Shown here: positions 1-9,312 of the stretch, one piece after another
Position numbering within the stretch: the first letter of the stretch is position 1
Layout of the letters: the number at the start of each line of letters is the position of its first letter
Assembly (NCBI GenBank): GCA_022826645.1
Contig: JAJDUM010000019.1
Location: 1 to 64,000 of the forward strand
Length of the DNA: 64,000 nucleotides
From: Candidatus Poribacteria bacterium
Lineage (GTDB): Bacteria; Poribacteria; WGA-4E; PCPOR2b
Direction: 5' to 3'
The notes under the pieces: model-generated
What the model saw: only the letters and a program-made list of their open reading frames with translations
The model's database searches: none
Told to the model about the DNA's origin: nothing
Position numbers and translations under genes: made by a program

Positions 1-899
1 ATCACTGGGTTTGATTAGCCTTTCACTCCGATCCACAGGTCATCCCCCAAGTTTTCAGCCTTGGTGGGTTCAGGCCTCCACATACTTTTACGTATGCTTC
101 ACCTTGCCCATGGATAGATCACCCAGTTTCGGGTCTACTCCATGCAACTGAATCGCCCTATTAAGACTCGCTTTCGCTACGGCTACGCTTCAAAAAAGCT
201 TAACCTTGCTACACAAAGTAAGTCACCGGCTCATTATGCAAAAGGCACGCAGTCATGCATGTCACGACGAATCGCGACTTAGCACTTCCACAGCTTGTAG
301 GCTGTACGGTTTCAGGGACTATTTCACTTCCCTAGCGGGGGAACTTTTCACCTTTCCTTCACAGTACTTCTTCACTATCGGTCGCCAAGTCATATTTAGC
401 CTTAGGAGGTGGTCCTCCTAGATTCCTACAGGTTTAGGCTATCCCATAGTACTTGGGAATAACGTCGAGGAAGCCGAACTCTTTTTGCTCACGGGACTGT
501 TACCCTCTTTGGTTGTCCTATTCCAGAAGCATTAAGCTAAGAATTTGGTTTATCACTTCCCGGTCTGGCCATATCCAAACCCAACGTTACCCCACAACCC
601 CAGGTATACAACGTATATGGACTTTAACATATACCCGGTTTAGGCTATTCCCTTTTCGCTCGCCACTACTGGGGGAATCGAGTTTTCTTTCTGTTCCTCA
701 GGTTACTGAGATGTTTCACTTCTCCTGGTTAGCCTCCCGGCGAGAGCCGGGATGGCAGGCAAAGCCTGCCCGGTTGCCCGATTCGGGGATCTCCGGATCA
801 AAGTTTACTAAACAACTACCCGAAGCTTATCGCAGTTTGTCACGCCCTTCATCGCTACCTGGCGCCAAGGCATCCACCGTCAGCCCTTAGTAGCTTGAT
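1..899 (-). rRNA. 23S ribosomal RNA, 5' part (runs off the window start)
   Basis: Read on the minus strand, the sequence near 899-860 is the conserved 23S 5' end (CTACTAAGGG, then CGGTGGATGCCTTGGC). Domain I/II sequence continues to position 1, where the gene is cut by the window edge. It lies directly after tRNA-Ala in the standard 16S-Ile-Ala-23S order. Open reading frames across it are shadows. The exact mature 5' end is estimated from the conserved start. Confidence 0.97.
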
Positions 900-930
900 A
901 AATTCTTTAGAAGCCGAATTCAAATCTATA

Positions 931-946
931 CAATTGTCAAAGATCA
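931..946 (-). promoter_or_regulatory. boxA-like antitermination site before 23S
   Basis: On the minus strand this reads TGATCTTTGACAATTG, close to the boxA element (TGCTCTTTAACA type) that recruits NusB/S10 and is usually found in the spacer just upstream of 23S. A second boxA sits in the 16S leader at 4321-4332. Identification rests on similarity and position. Confidence 0.6.
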
Positions 947-963
947 AAAGCTTTTACGCTTAG

Positions 964-1037
964 TGGAGATGAGCGGAGTCGAACCGCTGGCCTCCTGCGT
1001 GCAAAGCAGGCGCTCTCCCAAACTGAGCTACACCCCC
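964..1037 (-). tRNA. tRNA-Ala (TGC)
   Basis: The minus strand folds as a cloverleaf. The acceptor stem GGGGGTG pairs with CATCTCC using two G-U pairs. The anticodon loop TTTGCAC gives anticodon TGC, and the T-loop is GGTTCGACTCC. No CCA is encoded after the discriminator A. It is the second spacer tRNA of the rRNA operon. Confidence 0.96.
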
Positions 1038-1046
1038 ACATAGAAT

Positions 1047-1123
1047 TGGTGGGCTTATCTGGAATCGAACCAGAGACCTCGCGCTTATCAGGCGCGCGCT
1101 CTAACCGCCTGAGCTATAAGCCC
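1047..1123 (-). tRNA. tRNA-Ile (GAT)
   Basis: The minus strand starts GGGCTTATAGCTCAG and ends with the pairing arm AAGCCC followed by an encoded ACCA. The anticodon loop CTGATAA gives anticodon GAT. It precedes tRNA-Ala in the rRNA operon, as in many bacteria. Confidence 0.97.
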
Positions 1124-1392
1124 CTAGAACATATGAAAAGTTAATTTTGGTCAACAAGGTATCATAACGCAAGTTGCTAGTAGCATAGAAAAACCGAGTT
1201 TTTCGCGCTCATATCCCCTGATTTTGGGAAAATGGATTAGATTTTTCCTTAAATCGTGTTCCTAATCTGTAAAAACTTGTGGACAGTTTTTTATCGGCAG
1301 CAATTAATAACAACTCCCACCAAGAACCCACGGTAATTGGAACAGTAACTGTGAATGGCCTAGTGGTGCAATAGAAGTATCTCTAGTCCTTG

Positions 1393-1764
1393 CTATGGAT
1401 AAGAAGAACTGTCGGAATCTTGATGATATGCACCAGAGGGAGAATAGCCATCAATGTAGGCATTAGCGGTAGCTGTACCCCCTAGACCTTGCTCATAAGC
1501 AGTCTCACTACAACCGCCACTATAGTTATTTGCGTCGTTGTCCGTGGAGTCAACCTTTGCATAAACGCTATAGAAACCATTACTTATAGCCGAATTTGCT
1601 TCGGCAGTTGCTTCGGCATAATATATTGGTGGGACCATAGGTAGCGTAGGCTTCTTGCCAGTGTCTGCATCCGCGTCAACAGTACTTACACTATAACCAA
1701 TGGTAACAATCGAGACTGTTAGAAGAATAACGAAAAATATAGAGAAACATCTACGTGAACGCAT
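1393..1764 (-). CDS. Small secreted protein encoded inside the rRNA spacer
   Basis: A 123-residue protein of no family I recognise. A hydrophobic N-terminal segment (about residues 5-26, after basic MRSRR) looks like a signal peptide or membrane anchor. The rest is rich in Ala, Ser, Asp, Tyr and Gly, with short low-complexity stretches (ATAEA, GTATANAY). The start ATG has a good ribosome-binding site (GGGAGGT, 5 nt away). It begins 12 nt after the stop of the 246-residue gene upstream, so the two form a pair. Both lie between 16S and tRNA-Ile on the rRNA strand, a very unusual place for protein genes. Function unknown; expression would depend on rRNA operon transcription or an internal promoter. 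Confidence 0.6.
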   Translation of the reverse strand: MRSRRCFSIFFVILLTVSIVTIGYSVSTVDADADTGKKPTLPMVPPIYYAEATAEANSAISNGFYSVYAKVDSTDNDANNYSGGCSETAYEQGLGGTATANAYIDGYSPSGAYHQDSDSSSYP

Positions 1765-1776
1765 TTTTACCTCCCA

Positions 1777-2517
1777 TTATTCTGTTAAATAAAGTTGTGG
1801 ATCAATCCCACCTGAGTCCATATCAATTACTTTAATCCCCAGAGGAATTTCCCCATTGCCCAATTGATCTGTAGTAAGTTTCAGACCAGGAGGACCCAAT
1901 GTCCTCCGAATATATCTCTGTGTCGTTCCATCAGGCAGCTTCATCTCTCCCCAGCGGATATAAAGCGTGTTTGGGTACAAAGGATAGACTTTACCGGTAG
2001 ATTCTTTTATGACCCCGGCAACAAAGCCTTGATCTCCCTGATTCCACAGTTTTATTAATACTTTATGCATCAATGTCAACTGATCCATACTGCCCACAGA
2101 AAAATTGGATTGAGCATCGTTCGACATTTCCCAAGGCGGTACGAGCGGATAACCTACCGGAACCTCTGGATACTCGGATTCAATATCAGGAGCAGATTCC
2201 TCGTCGCTATCCAAACTCGCGGAAGTCGGGAAATCTTCCATCAGAATTCCCTCAACCGATGGAAGCGATGATGTTTGTTCGGGTAACTGATGTTGTTCGT
2301 CACGCTCTCGCTCCGTCTCCATATCATAAGATTCGGCAGGAAGCGGATCCGGGCGATTCACTACTTCAGGAGTTTCCCTGTGTACGCTTGACCTTTCAGG
2401 CACGAGATAAACCCGAATAGGCTCCTGATCAACAGATACCTTAAAATAAACAACACCCAAAACTACTACAACCACAAACATAGTTACACTGATTGTTAAG
2501 ATCTTATTGTGAGACAA
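1777..2517 (-). CDS. Membrane-anchored protein encoded inside the rRNA spacer
   Basis: A 246-residue protein of unknown function. One strongly hydrophobic segment (about residues 8-26) suggests a single N-terminal anchor with the rest outside the cytoplasm. Residues about 30-130 are Pro/Glu/Ser/Asp-rich and probably disordered. Residues about 135-246 look folded, with aromatic and charged residues. The start is a TTG preceded by GAGAGAAGG. The layout (anchor, acidic linker, C-terminal domain) resembles the 384- and 387-residue proteins at 46-49 kb, although I see no clear sequence match. It lies about 115 nt downstream of the 16S 3' end and is followed 12 nt later by the 123-residue gene. Confidence 0.6.
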   Translation of the reverse strand: MSHNKILTISVTMFVVVVVLGVVYFKVSVDQEPIRVYLVPERSSVHRETPEVVNRPDPLPAESYDMETERERDEQHQLPEQTSSLPSVEGILMEDFPTSASLDSDEESAPDIESEYPEVPVGYPLVPPWEMSNDAQSNFSVGSMDQLTLMHKVLIKLWNQGDQGFVAGVIKESTGKVYPLYPNTLYIRWGEMKLPDGTTQRYIRRTLGPPGLKLTTDQLGNGEIPLGIKVIDMDSGGIDPQLYLTE

Positions 2518-2536
2518 AACAAAACCTTCTCTCTCA

Positions 2537-2568
2537 ATAAAAAAAATAAAAAACGCTCTAGAAAGCTA
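2537..2568 (-). terminator. Possible weak terminator after 16S
   Basis: On the minus strand a short hairpin (GCTTTCTAGAGC) is followed by an uninterrupted T-rich run just before the spacer protein genes. The stem is only about five pairs including a G-U, so termination would be weak, and rRNA antitermination could override it. It might tune how much rRNA transcription reaches the two protein genes. Confidence 0.3.
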
Positions 2569-2625
2569 AATAGATTTCCAATATACGCAAGTTAACGAGC
2601 TCGGGCATAGAGTTGATGCCCTTGA

Positions 2626-4190
<1,565 letters not shown>

Positions 4191-4320
4191 GTCTTAAAGA
4201 AAACCCGCCCTAATAAATTAGGAAGGGATTTCTAAGTCGACAGGAGGACTTTGTACAATATACAAGCCCTATCAAATGCTATCAATCAAAAAACGTAGCG
4301 CGTAACAAAAACTATTTAGC

Positions 4321-4332
4321 TTTCAAAGAGCA
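4321..4332 (-). promoter_or_regulatory. boxA antitermination element of the rRNA leader
   Basis: On the minus strand this reads TGCTCTTTGAAA, matching the boxA consensus TGCTCTTTAACA at ten of twelve positions. It lies about 30 nt downstream of the predicted transcription start and 130 nt before 16S, the usual place for rRNA antitermination signals. Confidence 0.7.
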
Positions 4333-4364
4333 TCTTTTAATCCCCCTTAACGGAGGCGAGTGGA

Positions 4365-4393
4365 AGTATAACATACCCGCTCCACCCTGTCAA
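4365..4393 (-). promoter_or_regulatory. Sigma-70-type promoter of the rRNA operon
   Basis: On the minus strand TTGACA (4388-4393) and TATACT (4365-4370) are separated by exactly 17 nt, a near-consensus promoter. Predicted start is around 4358, giving a leader of about 170 nt with boxA before 16S. It begins right after the moaD-like gene, which is on the same strand. Confidence 0.8.
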
Positions 4394-4417
4394 GAGAAAA
4401 CGCAAGTTTTTTTATGT

Positions 4418-4708
4418 TTAGGAAAATTCTTTCCCGTGGCTGGCTAAACCGCCACTAATCGCCGGTACGAAATGGATGTTCGCCTCCGCGCCTATGGGTT
4501 GATGCAGTCCTTCACGGGTCATCACGCCATCGATGTATACCGAGATGCTGGGACGAATCCGATCACCGTCACAGAGCCGATCTTTGAAGCCGGGATGGGC
4601 TGCTTCAAGATTATTAATAACTTCCCGTAGCGTTTTGCCTTCCACAACGACTTGGTTCGCACCGTCGGTTAATTTCTGCATGAGTGAGGGAATTGCAATC
4701 GTTGCCAT
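4418..4708 (-). CDS. MoaD/ThiS-family ubiquitin-like sulfur carrier
   Basis: A 96-residue beta-grasp protein of the MoaD/ThiS family, which carries sulfur as a C-terminal thiocarboxylate for molybdopterin or related biosynthesis. The typical helix (EVINNLEAAHPGFKDRL), the RPSISVYIDG strand and the terminal PAISGG motif are visible. The Gly-Gly (about 86-87) is not terminal: nine residues (LASHGKEFS) follow, so it would need proteolytic trimming to be active. I chose the ATG at 4708, 18 nt inside the longest frame, because GGAGGG lies 10 nt before it. It is the last gene after the molybdenum hydroxylase genes, consistent with a cofactor role, though the gap of about 135 nt leaves co-transcription unproven. 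Confidence 0.75.
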   Translation of the reverse strand: MATIAIPSLMQKLTDGANQVVVEGKTLREVINNLEAAHPGFKDRLCDGDRIRPSISVYIDGVMTREGLHQPIGAEANIHFVPAISGGLASHGKEFS

Positions 4709-4845
4709 GGTCTGAAAACCCTCCATATAAAATAGAACAGGGATATAAGGCAGATGCAGAACCCTATATCCCTGAATGTAGTTTAAGATCGCCCGAGCAT
4801 GATTAGCCCGGCGGACCCAGAGTGCTAAAAGTTAGGATGACACGC

Positions 4846-7101
4846 CTAGATCTTGCCCATTGCTTTGAGGACACGTCCTGGCGACATCGGCAGTTCTTTC
4901 AGCCGAACGCCGGTTGCACGATAGACCGCATTTGCAATGGCAGCGGGTGGCGCAATGATTGGCGTTTCGCCGACGCCCCTAACACCAAACGGATGGCCGG
5001 GATTAGGAACTTCAACGATGACCGCATCAATCATCGGCAGGTCAAGGCAGGTCGGAATGCGATAATCGAGGAAGCTGGCGTTGGTCATCTCGCCTTTCTC
5101 ATTGTAGATATATTCCTCGTTCAACGCCCAACCGATACCTTGGACGGCACCGCCCTGTATCTGTCCTTCGACATAGCTGGGGTGAATAGCCTTACCAGCG
5201 TCTTGGGTGGCCGTGTAGCGCAAGATTTGGATCTTGCCGGTGTCGGGATCAACTTCGACATCAACAACGTGCAGACCGATTGACGGACCCGGTTGGCTTG
5301 GATCCGCAGTACCGCGTCCGACGACGGGACCGCCGGTTTCATCGAGTCTCTCTGCCAAACCTTTGAAGTCGATTTCCTGCTCCTTACCATTGACGGAACT
5401 AAACACACCGTCGGCAAATTGGACTTCTCCCGCATCGACTTCCCATAGTTTCGCAGCACGCTCGATCATCTGCTGTTTGACATCTTGTGCAGCTTCATAC
5501 GCGGCGTAACCGGTTGCAAACGCGGTACGGCTTCCGCCTGTAACGTCCGTGTAACCAACGGAGTCGGTATCCGCCACGGTAGGCGTCACTGACTCGGCGG
5601 GGATTCCAAGCACTTCTGCCGCTTGCATCGCAATTGATGCGCGTGTGCCACCGATATCGGTTGACCCCTCGACGAGACTGATCGTTCCATCGGCAGTTAC
5701 ATTAATTGAAACACTGGATTTCATACCGAAGTTGGGCCAATAGCCGGAAGCAACGCCACGTCCTACATTCTCACCTTCAAGCGGTGCCGAATAGTGGGGG
5801 TGATCTTTTGCGGCCTCAACTGTTTCGATAAAACCGACACGCGGAGCCGGAGGTCCATCAATTCGGATATCCCCCTCTGTCGCGCTATTGAGGATACGGA
5901 ATTCAAGCGGATCCATCCCGATCTTCTCACAAATCTCATCGATGACAGTCTCGGCAGCAAATGCAGCATTTGTCGCCCCGGGCGCTCGATATGCGGCGGT
6001 CTTCGGCTTATTGACGACCACATCATATCCATCAACCGTTCCATTCTCAACCTTGTAGGGCGAGAAAACGCAGAACGCTGCCGCTCCGACCGGTGAACCG
6101 GGGTAGGCACCAGCCTCAAACGCAAGGTAGGCTTCTGCAGCGGTGATGCGCCCATCGTTGGTCGCACCCATTTTCACGCGCACATAGGAACCGGGTGTGG
6201 GACCTGTACCTTCAAAGACATCTGCTCGACTCATCAGAACCTTGACAGGTTTGCCGGTTTTCATGGAAAGCATCGCGGCAATTGGTTTGATGTAGACATT
6301 AATCTTTCCACCAAAACCACCACCAATCTCCATCGGCACAACCTTAACTTTTGAGACGGGAATCTGGAGAATCTCAGACACCTGCCCTCGGACAGCAAAC
6401 GCGCCTTGCGTACTGCACCAAATTGTCAACTGCCCATCGGGATTGTAGAGCGCCGTCGCATTGTGGGGCTCAATATAGCCTTGATGCACAGTCTCCGTCG
6501 TATACTCTTGCTCAACGACGACATCAGCTTCGGCATAGCCTTTTTCGGGGTCACCCTGTTTGTGCTGGAAGTGAGCCGCAATGTTGCTCGGCTTCTCAGA
6601 CTTTTCTCCCATCTCATCGGTGTGCATATCCTCGTGCAGGAGCGGGGCGTCTTCCTTCATCGCGTCAAGCACTTTGATTACCGGAGGGAGCACTTCATAT
6701 TCAACATCAATTAGCTCAAGTGCCTCTTCTGCGGTATGGGGATCAATCGCTGCGACCGCTGCGACCTGATGACCTTTGTAGAGCGCCTTGTCGCCTGCCA
6801 ATACATTATCTTGGAGATCTTTCACATTGGCTGCACCCTCTCCAAGATCAGCGATCTTATCTTCGACAGCCGGAAAATCTTTCGCTGTTACAACCGCCCT
6901 CACGCCGGGATGGGCTTCTGCACGGCTGGTATCAATCGACTTAATCCGCGCGTGGGCGTGTGGGCTGCGCAGCACTTTGCCGTGTAACAGTCCTACAGTT
7001 TGGAAATCCGCGCCATAAAGAGCGCGACCAGTAACCTTATCAACGCCATCATGGCGAATGGGACGAGTCCCAACGACTTTGTAGTCTTTCTTTTCTGCCA
7101 T
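4846..7101 (-). CDS. Molybdenum hydroxylase large subunit (xanthine dehydrogenase family)
   Basis: A 751-residue molybdopterin-binding subunit, equivalent to CoxL/XdhA-type large chains. The N-terminal aldehyde oxidase a/b hammerhead (about 20-130) is followed by the Mo-binding domain with GGGFGGK (about 260-266), AYRAPGA (370-376) and the C-terminal GVGE (about 709-712), whose Glu is the catalytic base in the family. The active-site loop lacks the Cys of true aerobic CO dehydrogenase (AYRCSFR), so CO is unlikely; the substrate is probably a heteroaromatic or aldehyde. Start ATG has AGGAGGT nearby, overlapping the end of the upstream 2Fe-2S subunit gene. Third gene of a FAD, 2Fe-2S, Mo subunit operon. 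Confidence 0.9.
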   Translation of the reverse strand: MAEKKDYKVVGTRPIRHDGVDKVTGRALYGADFQTVGLLHGKVLRSPHAHARIKSIDTSRAEAHPGVRAVVTAKDFPAVEDKIADLGEGAANVKDLQDNVLAGDKALYKGHQVAAVAAIDPHTAEEALELIDVEYEVLPPVIKVLDAMKEDAPLLHEDMHTDEMGEKSEKPSNIAAHFQHKQGDPEKGYAEADVVVEQEYTTETVHQGYIEPHNATALYNPDGQLTIWCSTQGAFAVRGQVSEILQIPVSKVKVVPMEIGGGFGGKINVYIKPIAAMLSMKTGKPVKVLMSRADVFEGTGPTPGSYVRVKMGATNDGRITAAEAYLAFEAGAYPGSPVGAAAFCVFSPYKVENGTVDGYDVVVNKPKTAAYRAPGATNAAFAAETVIDEICEKIGMDPLEFRILNSATEGDIRIDGPPAPRVGFIETVEAAKDHPHYSAPLEGENVGRGVASGYWPNFGMKSSVSINVTADGTISLVEGSTDIGGTRASIAMQAAEVLGIPAESVTPTVADTDSVGYTDVTGGSRTAFATGYAAYEAAQDVKQQMIERAAKLWEVDAGEVQFADGVFSSVNGKEQEIDFKGLAERLDETGGPVVGRGTADPSQPGPSIGLHVVDVEVDPDTGKIQILRYTATQDAGKAIHPSYVEGQIQGGAVQGIGWALNEEYIYNEKGEMTNASFLDYRIPTCLDLPMIDAVIVEVPNPGHPFGVRGVGETPIIAPPAAIANAVYRATGVRLKELPMSPGRVLKAMGKI

Positions 7102-7115
7102 TATGCACTTACCTC

Positions 7116-7589
7116 CTAAGACGTAGTTTGCGCTGCATCTTGGACAGCACGTACAATTTTATCGTATCCGGTACAACGACACAGATTGCCCGCTAGCCAG
7201 TAGCGAATTTCGTGTTCCGTTGGATTCGGATTTTGATCTAACAATGCCTTTGCCGCCATGATAAAGCCGGGCGTACAAATACCACATTGGAGGGCAGCAT
7301 TCTCTAAGAACGCATCTTGGATTGGATGTAGCTGTTCCGGTTCGGCGAGCCCTTCGATTGTCTCAAGCGATTTCCCTTCGAGTTCAGCACCAAGCACAAG
7401 ACACGAATTGACCAGACGCCCATCAAGAATTACGCTGCAGGCACCGCAGTTTCCATTATTGCAACCTTCTTTGGCACCTGTCAAATGGAGTACATCTCGT
7501 AAGACTTCAAGCAAACTCTGGCGAGGTTCGCATAAGTATTCAACTGCTTCACCGTTAATTGTTGTTTGAACGTGGACTTTTTTAGGCAT
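7116..7589 (-). CDS. Molybdenum hydroxylase 2Fe-2S subunit
   Basis: A 157-residue electron-transfer subunit (CoxS type). Plant-ferredoxin-like cluster ligands are at Cys43, 48, 51 and 63 (EGCNNGNCGAC, NSC). The second, helical domain has Cys102, 105, 137 and 139 (QCGICTPG, LCRCTGY). It passes electrons from the Mo site to FAD. It starts 6 nt after the FAD subunit gene and ends 14 nt before the large subunit, so all three are surely co-transcribed. Length and motifs are standard. Confidence 0.95.
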   Translation of the reverse strand: MPKKVHVQTTINGEAVEYLCEPRQSLLEVLRDVLHLTGAKEGCNNGNCGACSVILDGRLVNSCLVLGAELEGKSLETIEGLAEPEQLHPIQDAFLENAALQCGICTPGFIMAAKALLDQNPNPTEHEIRYWLAGNLCRCTGYDKIVRAVQDAAQTTS

Positions 7590-7595
7590 CTATCT

Positions 7596-8474
7596 TTATG
7601 CCTCCTTCACTCGTTGAATTGCGCCGTTTAAGGCACGACGTGTCAACACACCGACAAGATGTGTTCTTTGTTCAGCCGTTCCACGCATATCACTGATTGG
7701 ACTTGCAATCGCCTGTGCCGCTTCTGCAGCAGCGTTGATGGATTCGTCCGAAATTTCCTTTCCAGCGAGTGAGTCGCTAACTTCTTCAGCAAACAGCGGT
7801 GTTGGGGCAACAGCAGCAAGGCTGATGCGCGCGGAGACAATAGATGTCTTCGCATCGTCGAGAACAACCGACGCACCGGCACCCACAACAGCGATGTCCA
7901 TTTCATTACGTGGGATAAAACGGAGGTAAAACGAACTCGAATTTTTCGGCGGTGGCGGAATCTTGAATGAGACAAGAAGTTCACCGTTTTCTAGGACGGT
8001 CTGTCCCGGGGCTGTACAGAACTGCTCTGCTGGAACCTCGCGCGTTGATCCATCGGGACCAGCGATGACGCAGATGGCTCCCAACACTATCAACGGCGGT
8101 ATTGTGTCTGCGGCGGGCGAGGCATTGCACAGATTACCACCAACACTTGCCCTGCCTTGAATTGCGGTTCCACCGATAATTTTGGCAGCATCAATCAGTC
8201 CAGGATATGCGGCAGAGATTGCACCGTCCGCGTAGATTTCATGACAGGGAACAGCCGCACCGAGCTCTAGACCGGTGTCGGGGGAGTATGAAAGCACGTT
8301 AGTTTCAGGAAGGTCCTTGATGTCCACCATCCGATCCAACTGCCGCCGGTTCTCCCGAACCATAACGATGAGATCTGTTCCGCCGGCCAAGGGTTTTGCT
8401 TGATCACCTTTTTCGGCGAGCAAGGAGGTAGCTTCAGCTACAGTTTTTGCGGGAACATATTCAAACGCTCGCAA
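7596..8474 (-). CDS. Molybdenum hydroxylase FAD-binding subunit
   Basis: A 292-residue FAD subunit (CoxM type). The N-terminal FAD-binding PCMH domain has the LAGGTDLIVMVREN block (about 30-43) and GRASVGGNLCNASPAADT (about 107-124). The C-terminal CO-dehydrogenase flavoprotein domain follows, with an IPRNEMDIAVVGA segment. It hands electrons to an external acceptor. The start is a TTG with AAGGAGA about 8 nt upstream. It is the first gene of the operon, behind the promoter at 8568-8596 and a palindrome at 8518-8534. Confidence 0.93.
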   Translation of the reverse strand: MRAFEYVPAKTVAEATSLLAEKGDQAKPLAGGTDLIVMVRENRRQLDRMVDIKDLPETNVLSYSPDTGLELGAAVPCHEIYADGAISAAYPGLIDAAKIIGGTAIQGRASVGGNLCNASPAADTIPPLIVLGAICVIAGPDGSTREVPAEQFCTAPGQTVLENGELLVSFKIPPPPKNSSSFYLRFIPRNEMDIAVVGAGASVVLDDAKTSIVSARISLAAVAPTPLFAEEVSDSLAGKEISDESINAAAEAAQAIASPISDMRGTAEQRTHLVGVLTRRALNGAIQRVKEA

Positions 8475-8517
8475 AGTATCAATCTCCTTTCAAAGTGAGA
8501 GGTTTTATTCGCACTAA

Positions 8518-8534
8518 ATACCCTACGTGGGTAT
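8518..8534. promoter_or_regulatory. Palindrome, possible operator of the molybdenum hydroxylase operon
   Basis: ATACCC-TACGT-GGGTAT is a perfect 6-bp inverted repeat placed between the predicted transcription start (about 8561) and the TTG start at 8474. A regulator bound here would block transcription. The bound factor is unknown; no regulator gene is adjacent. Confidence 0.4.
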
Positions 8535-8567
8535 CGGAAAACTTAGTAAATGGATATTGCACACTTT

Positions 8568-8596
8568 ATCTTAATCAAAAGTGTCTGAAATGTCAA
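8568..8596 (-). promoter_or_regulatory. Promoter of the molybdenum hydroxylase operon
   Basis: On the minus strand TTGACA (8591-8596) and TAAGAT (8568-8573) are 17 nt apart. This gives a leader of about 87 nt to the FAD-subunit start codon. Confidence 0.7.
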
Positions 8597-8675
8597 CAGA
8601 AAAAATCTATAACTTTCGGATGAAAGCTCTTGAGATTGGAAAGGGAGAGTCCACCCTGTGAATGTCCAAAAGATA

Positions 8676-9278
8676 TTATAGCATAGCGACACCTGCGATC
8701 AATCCGATCACACAAGCAATCGCGGTCAGTGTGCGCTTTTCAGCTTTGAGTGCACGAGAGAGAGAAAAGCTATGTACAGAGGGGTTGGTATACCTGCGAA
8801 GACGGGGAATGAACCTGGGAACGGCTGCATAGTAGGCCTCATATGCGGTTCCACAAGATTCGCGTAGGTATGCTTCTTCGGACGCGATAATCGGCAGGTA
8901 CTGGACAAAATATCCCACTAAGAGCACAATTAACATCCAGTAGACATTGGCAATAATGCAGACGCCGAGACTGAGCCCCAAGTTTCCCAAATAGAGCGGA
9001 TTACGGACATGCGCGTAGGGTCCTGTTGTAACAAGATCACTTGCCGCGCTTAGGGTTCGTGCACGGGTCGCGCCACCGGCATAGCCTACCGCCCATATTC
9101 GTAAAAGCTCACCAAGAATCAAAGGAATTCCACCAGCCAAGGCAGAAGTGAATGTAGGGCGGGAAAAATAGATTACGATTAATATAAACGGGATGGCTGT
9201 GAGGCTGCGTAACCGAAAGAATAGCCGCCCGATCGCGAGAGTGAAGCGTGAGACACGAGACGTCATAGATTTGACCAT
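8676..9278 (-). CDS. Isoprenylcysteine carboxyl methyltransferase-like membrane methyltransferase
   Basis: A 200-residue multi-pass membrane protein with about five hydrophobic segments. It has the ICMT/phospholipid methyltransferase signature: GPYAHVRNPLYLGN (about 91-104) and a downstream EEAYLRESCGTAYEAYYAAVPRF block, which contribute to SAM binding. Bacterial members methylate lipids or small molecules; the substrate cannot be told. The ATG is preceded by AGGAG at 10 nt. It follows lptG by 34 nt, so it is probably the last gene of the lptF-lptG operon, which hints at an envelope-lipid substrate (inference). Confidence 0.75.
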   Translation of the reverse strand: MVKSMTSRVSRFTLAIGRLFFRLRSLTAIPFILIVIYFSRPTFTSALAGGIPLILGELLRIWAVGYAGGATRARTLSAASDLVTTGPYAHVRNPLYLGNLGLSLGVCIIANVYWMLIVLLVGYFVQYLPIIASEEAYLRESCGTAYEAYYAAVPRFIPRLRRYTNPSVHSFSLSRALKAEKRTLTAIACVIGLIAGVAML

Positions 9279-9312
9279 CCTGGACCACTCCTGAATGTCT
9301 CGCTCCCTCGGC

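Noticed and set aside
206..890. Open frames inside the 23S gene
   Set aside because: They overlap conserved rRNA sequence and have no ribosome-binding sites or recognisable motifs.
4822..5509. Plus-strand frames opposite the molybdenum hydroxylase
   Set aside because: Antisense shadows of a gene with complete family motifs.
4846..7101. Aerobic CO dehydrogenase
   Set aside because: The large subunit has AYRAPGA in place of the Cys-containing active-site loop of true CO dehydrogenase.
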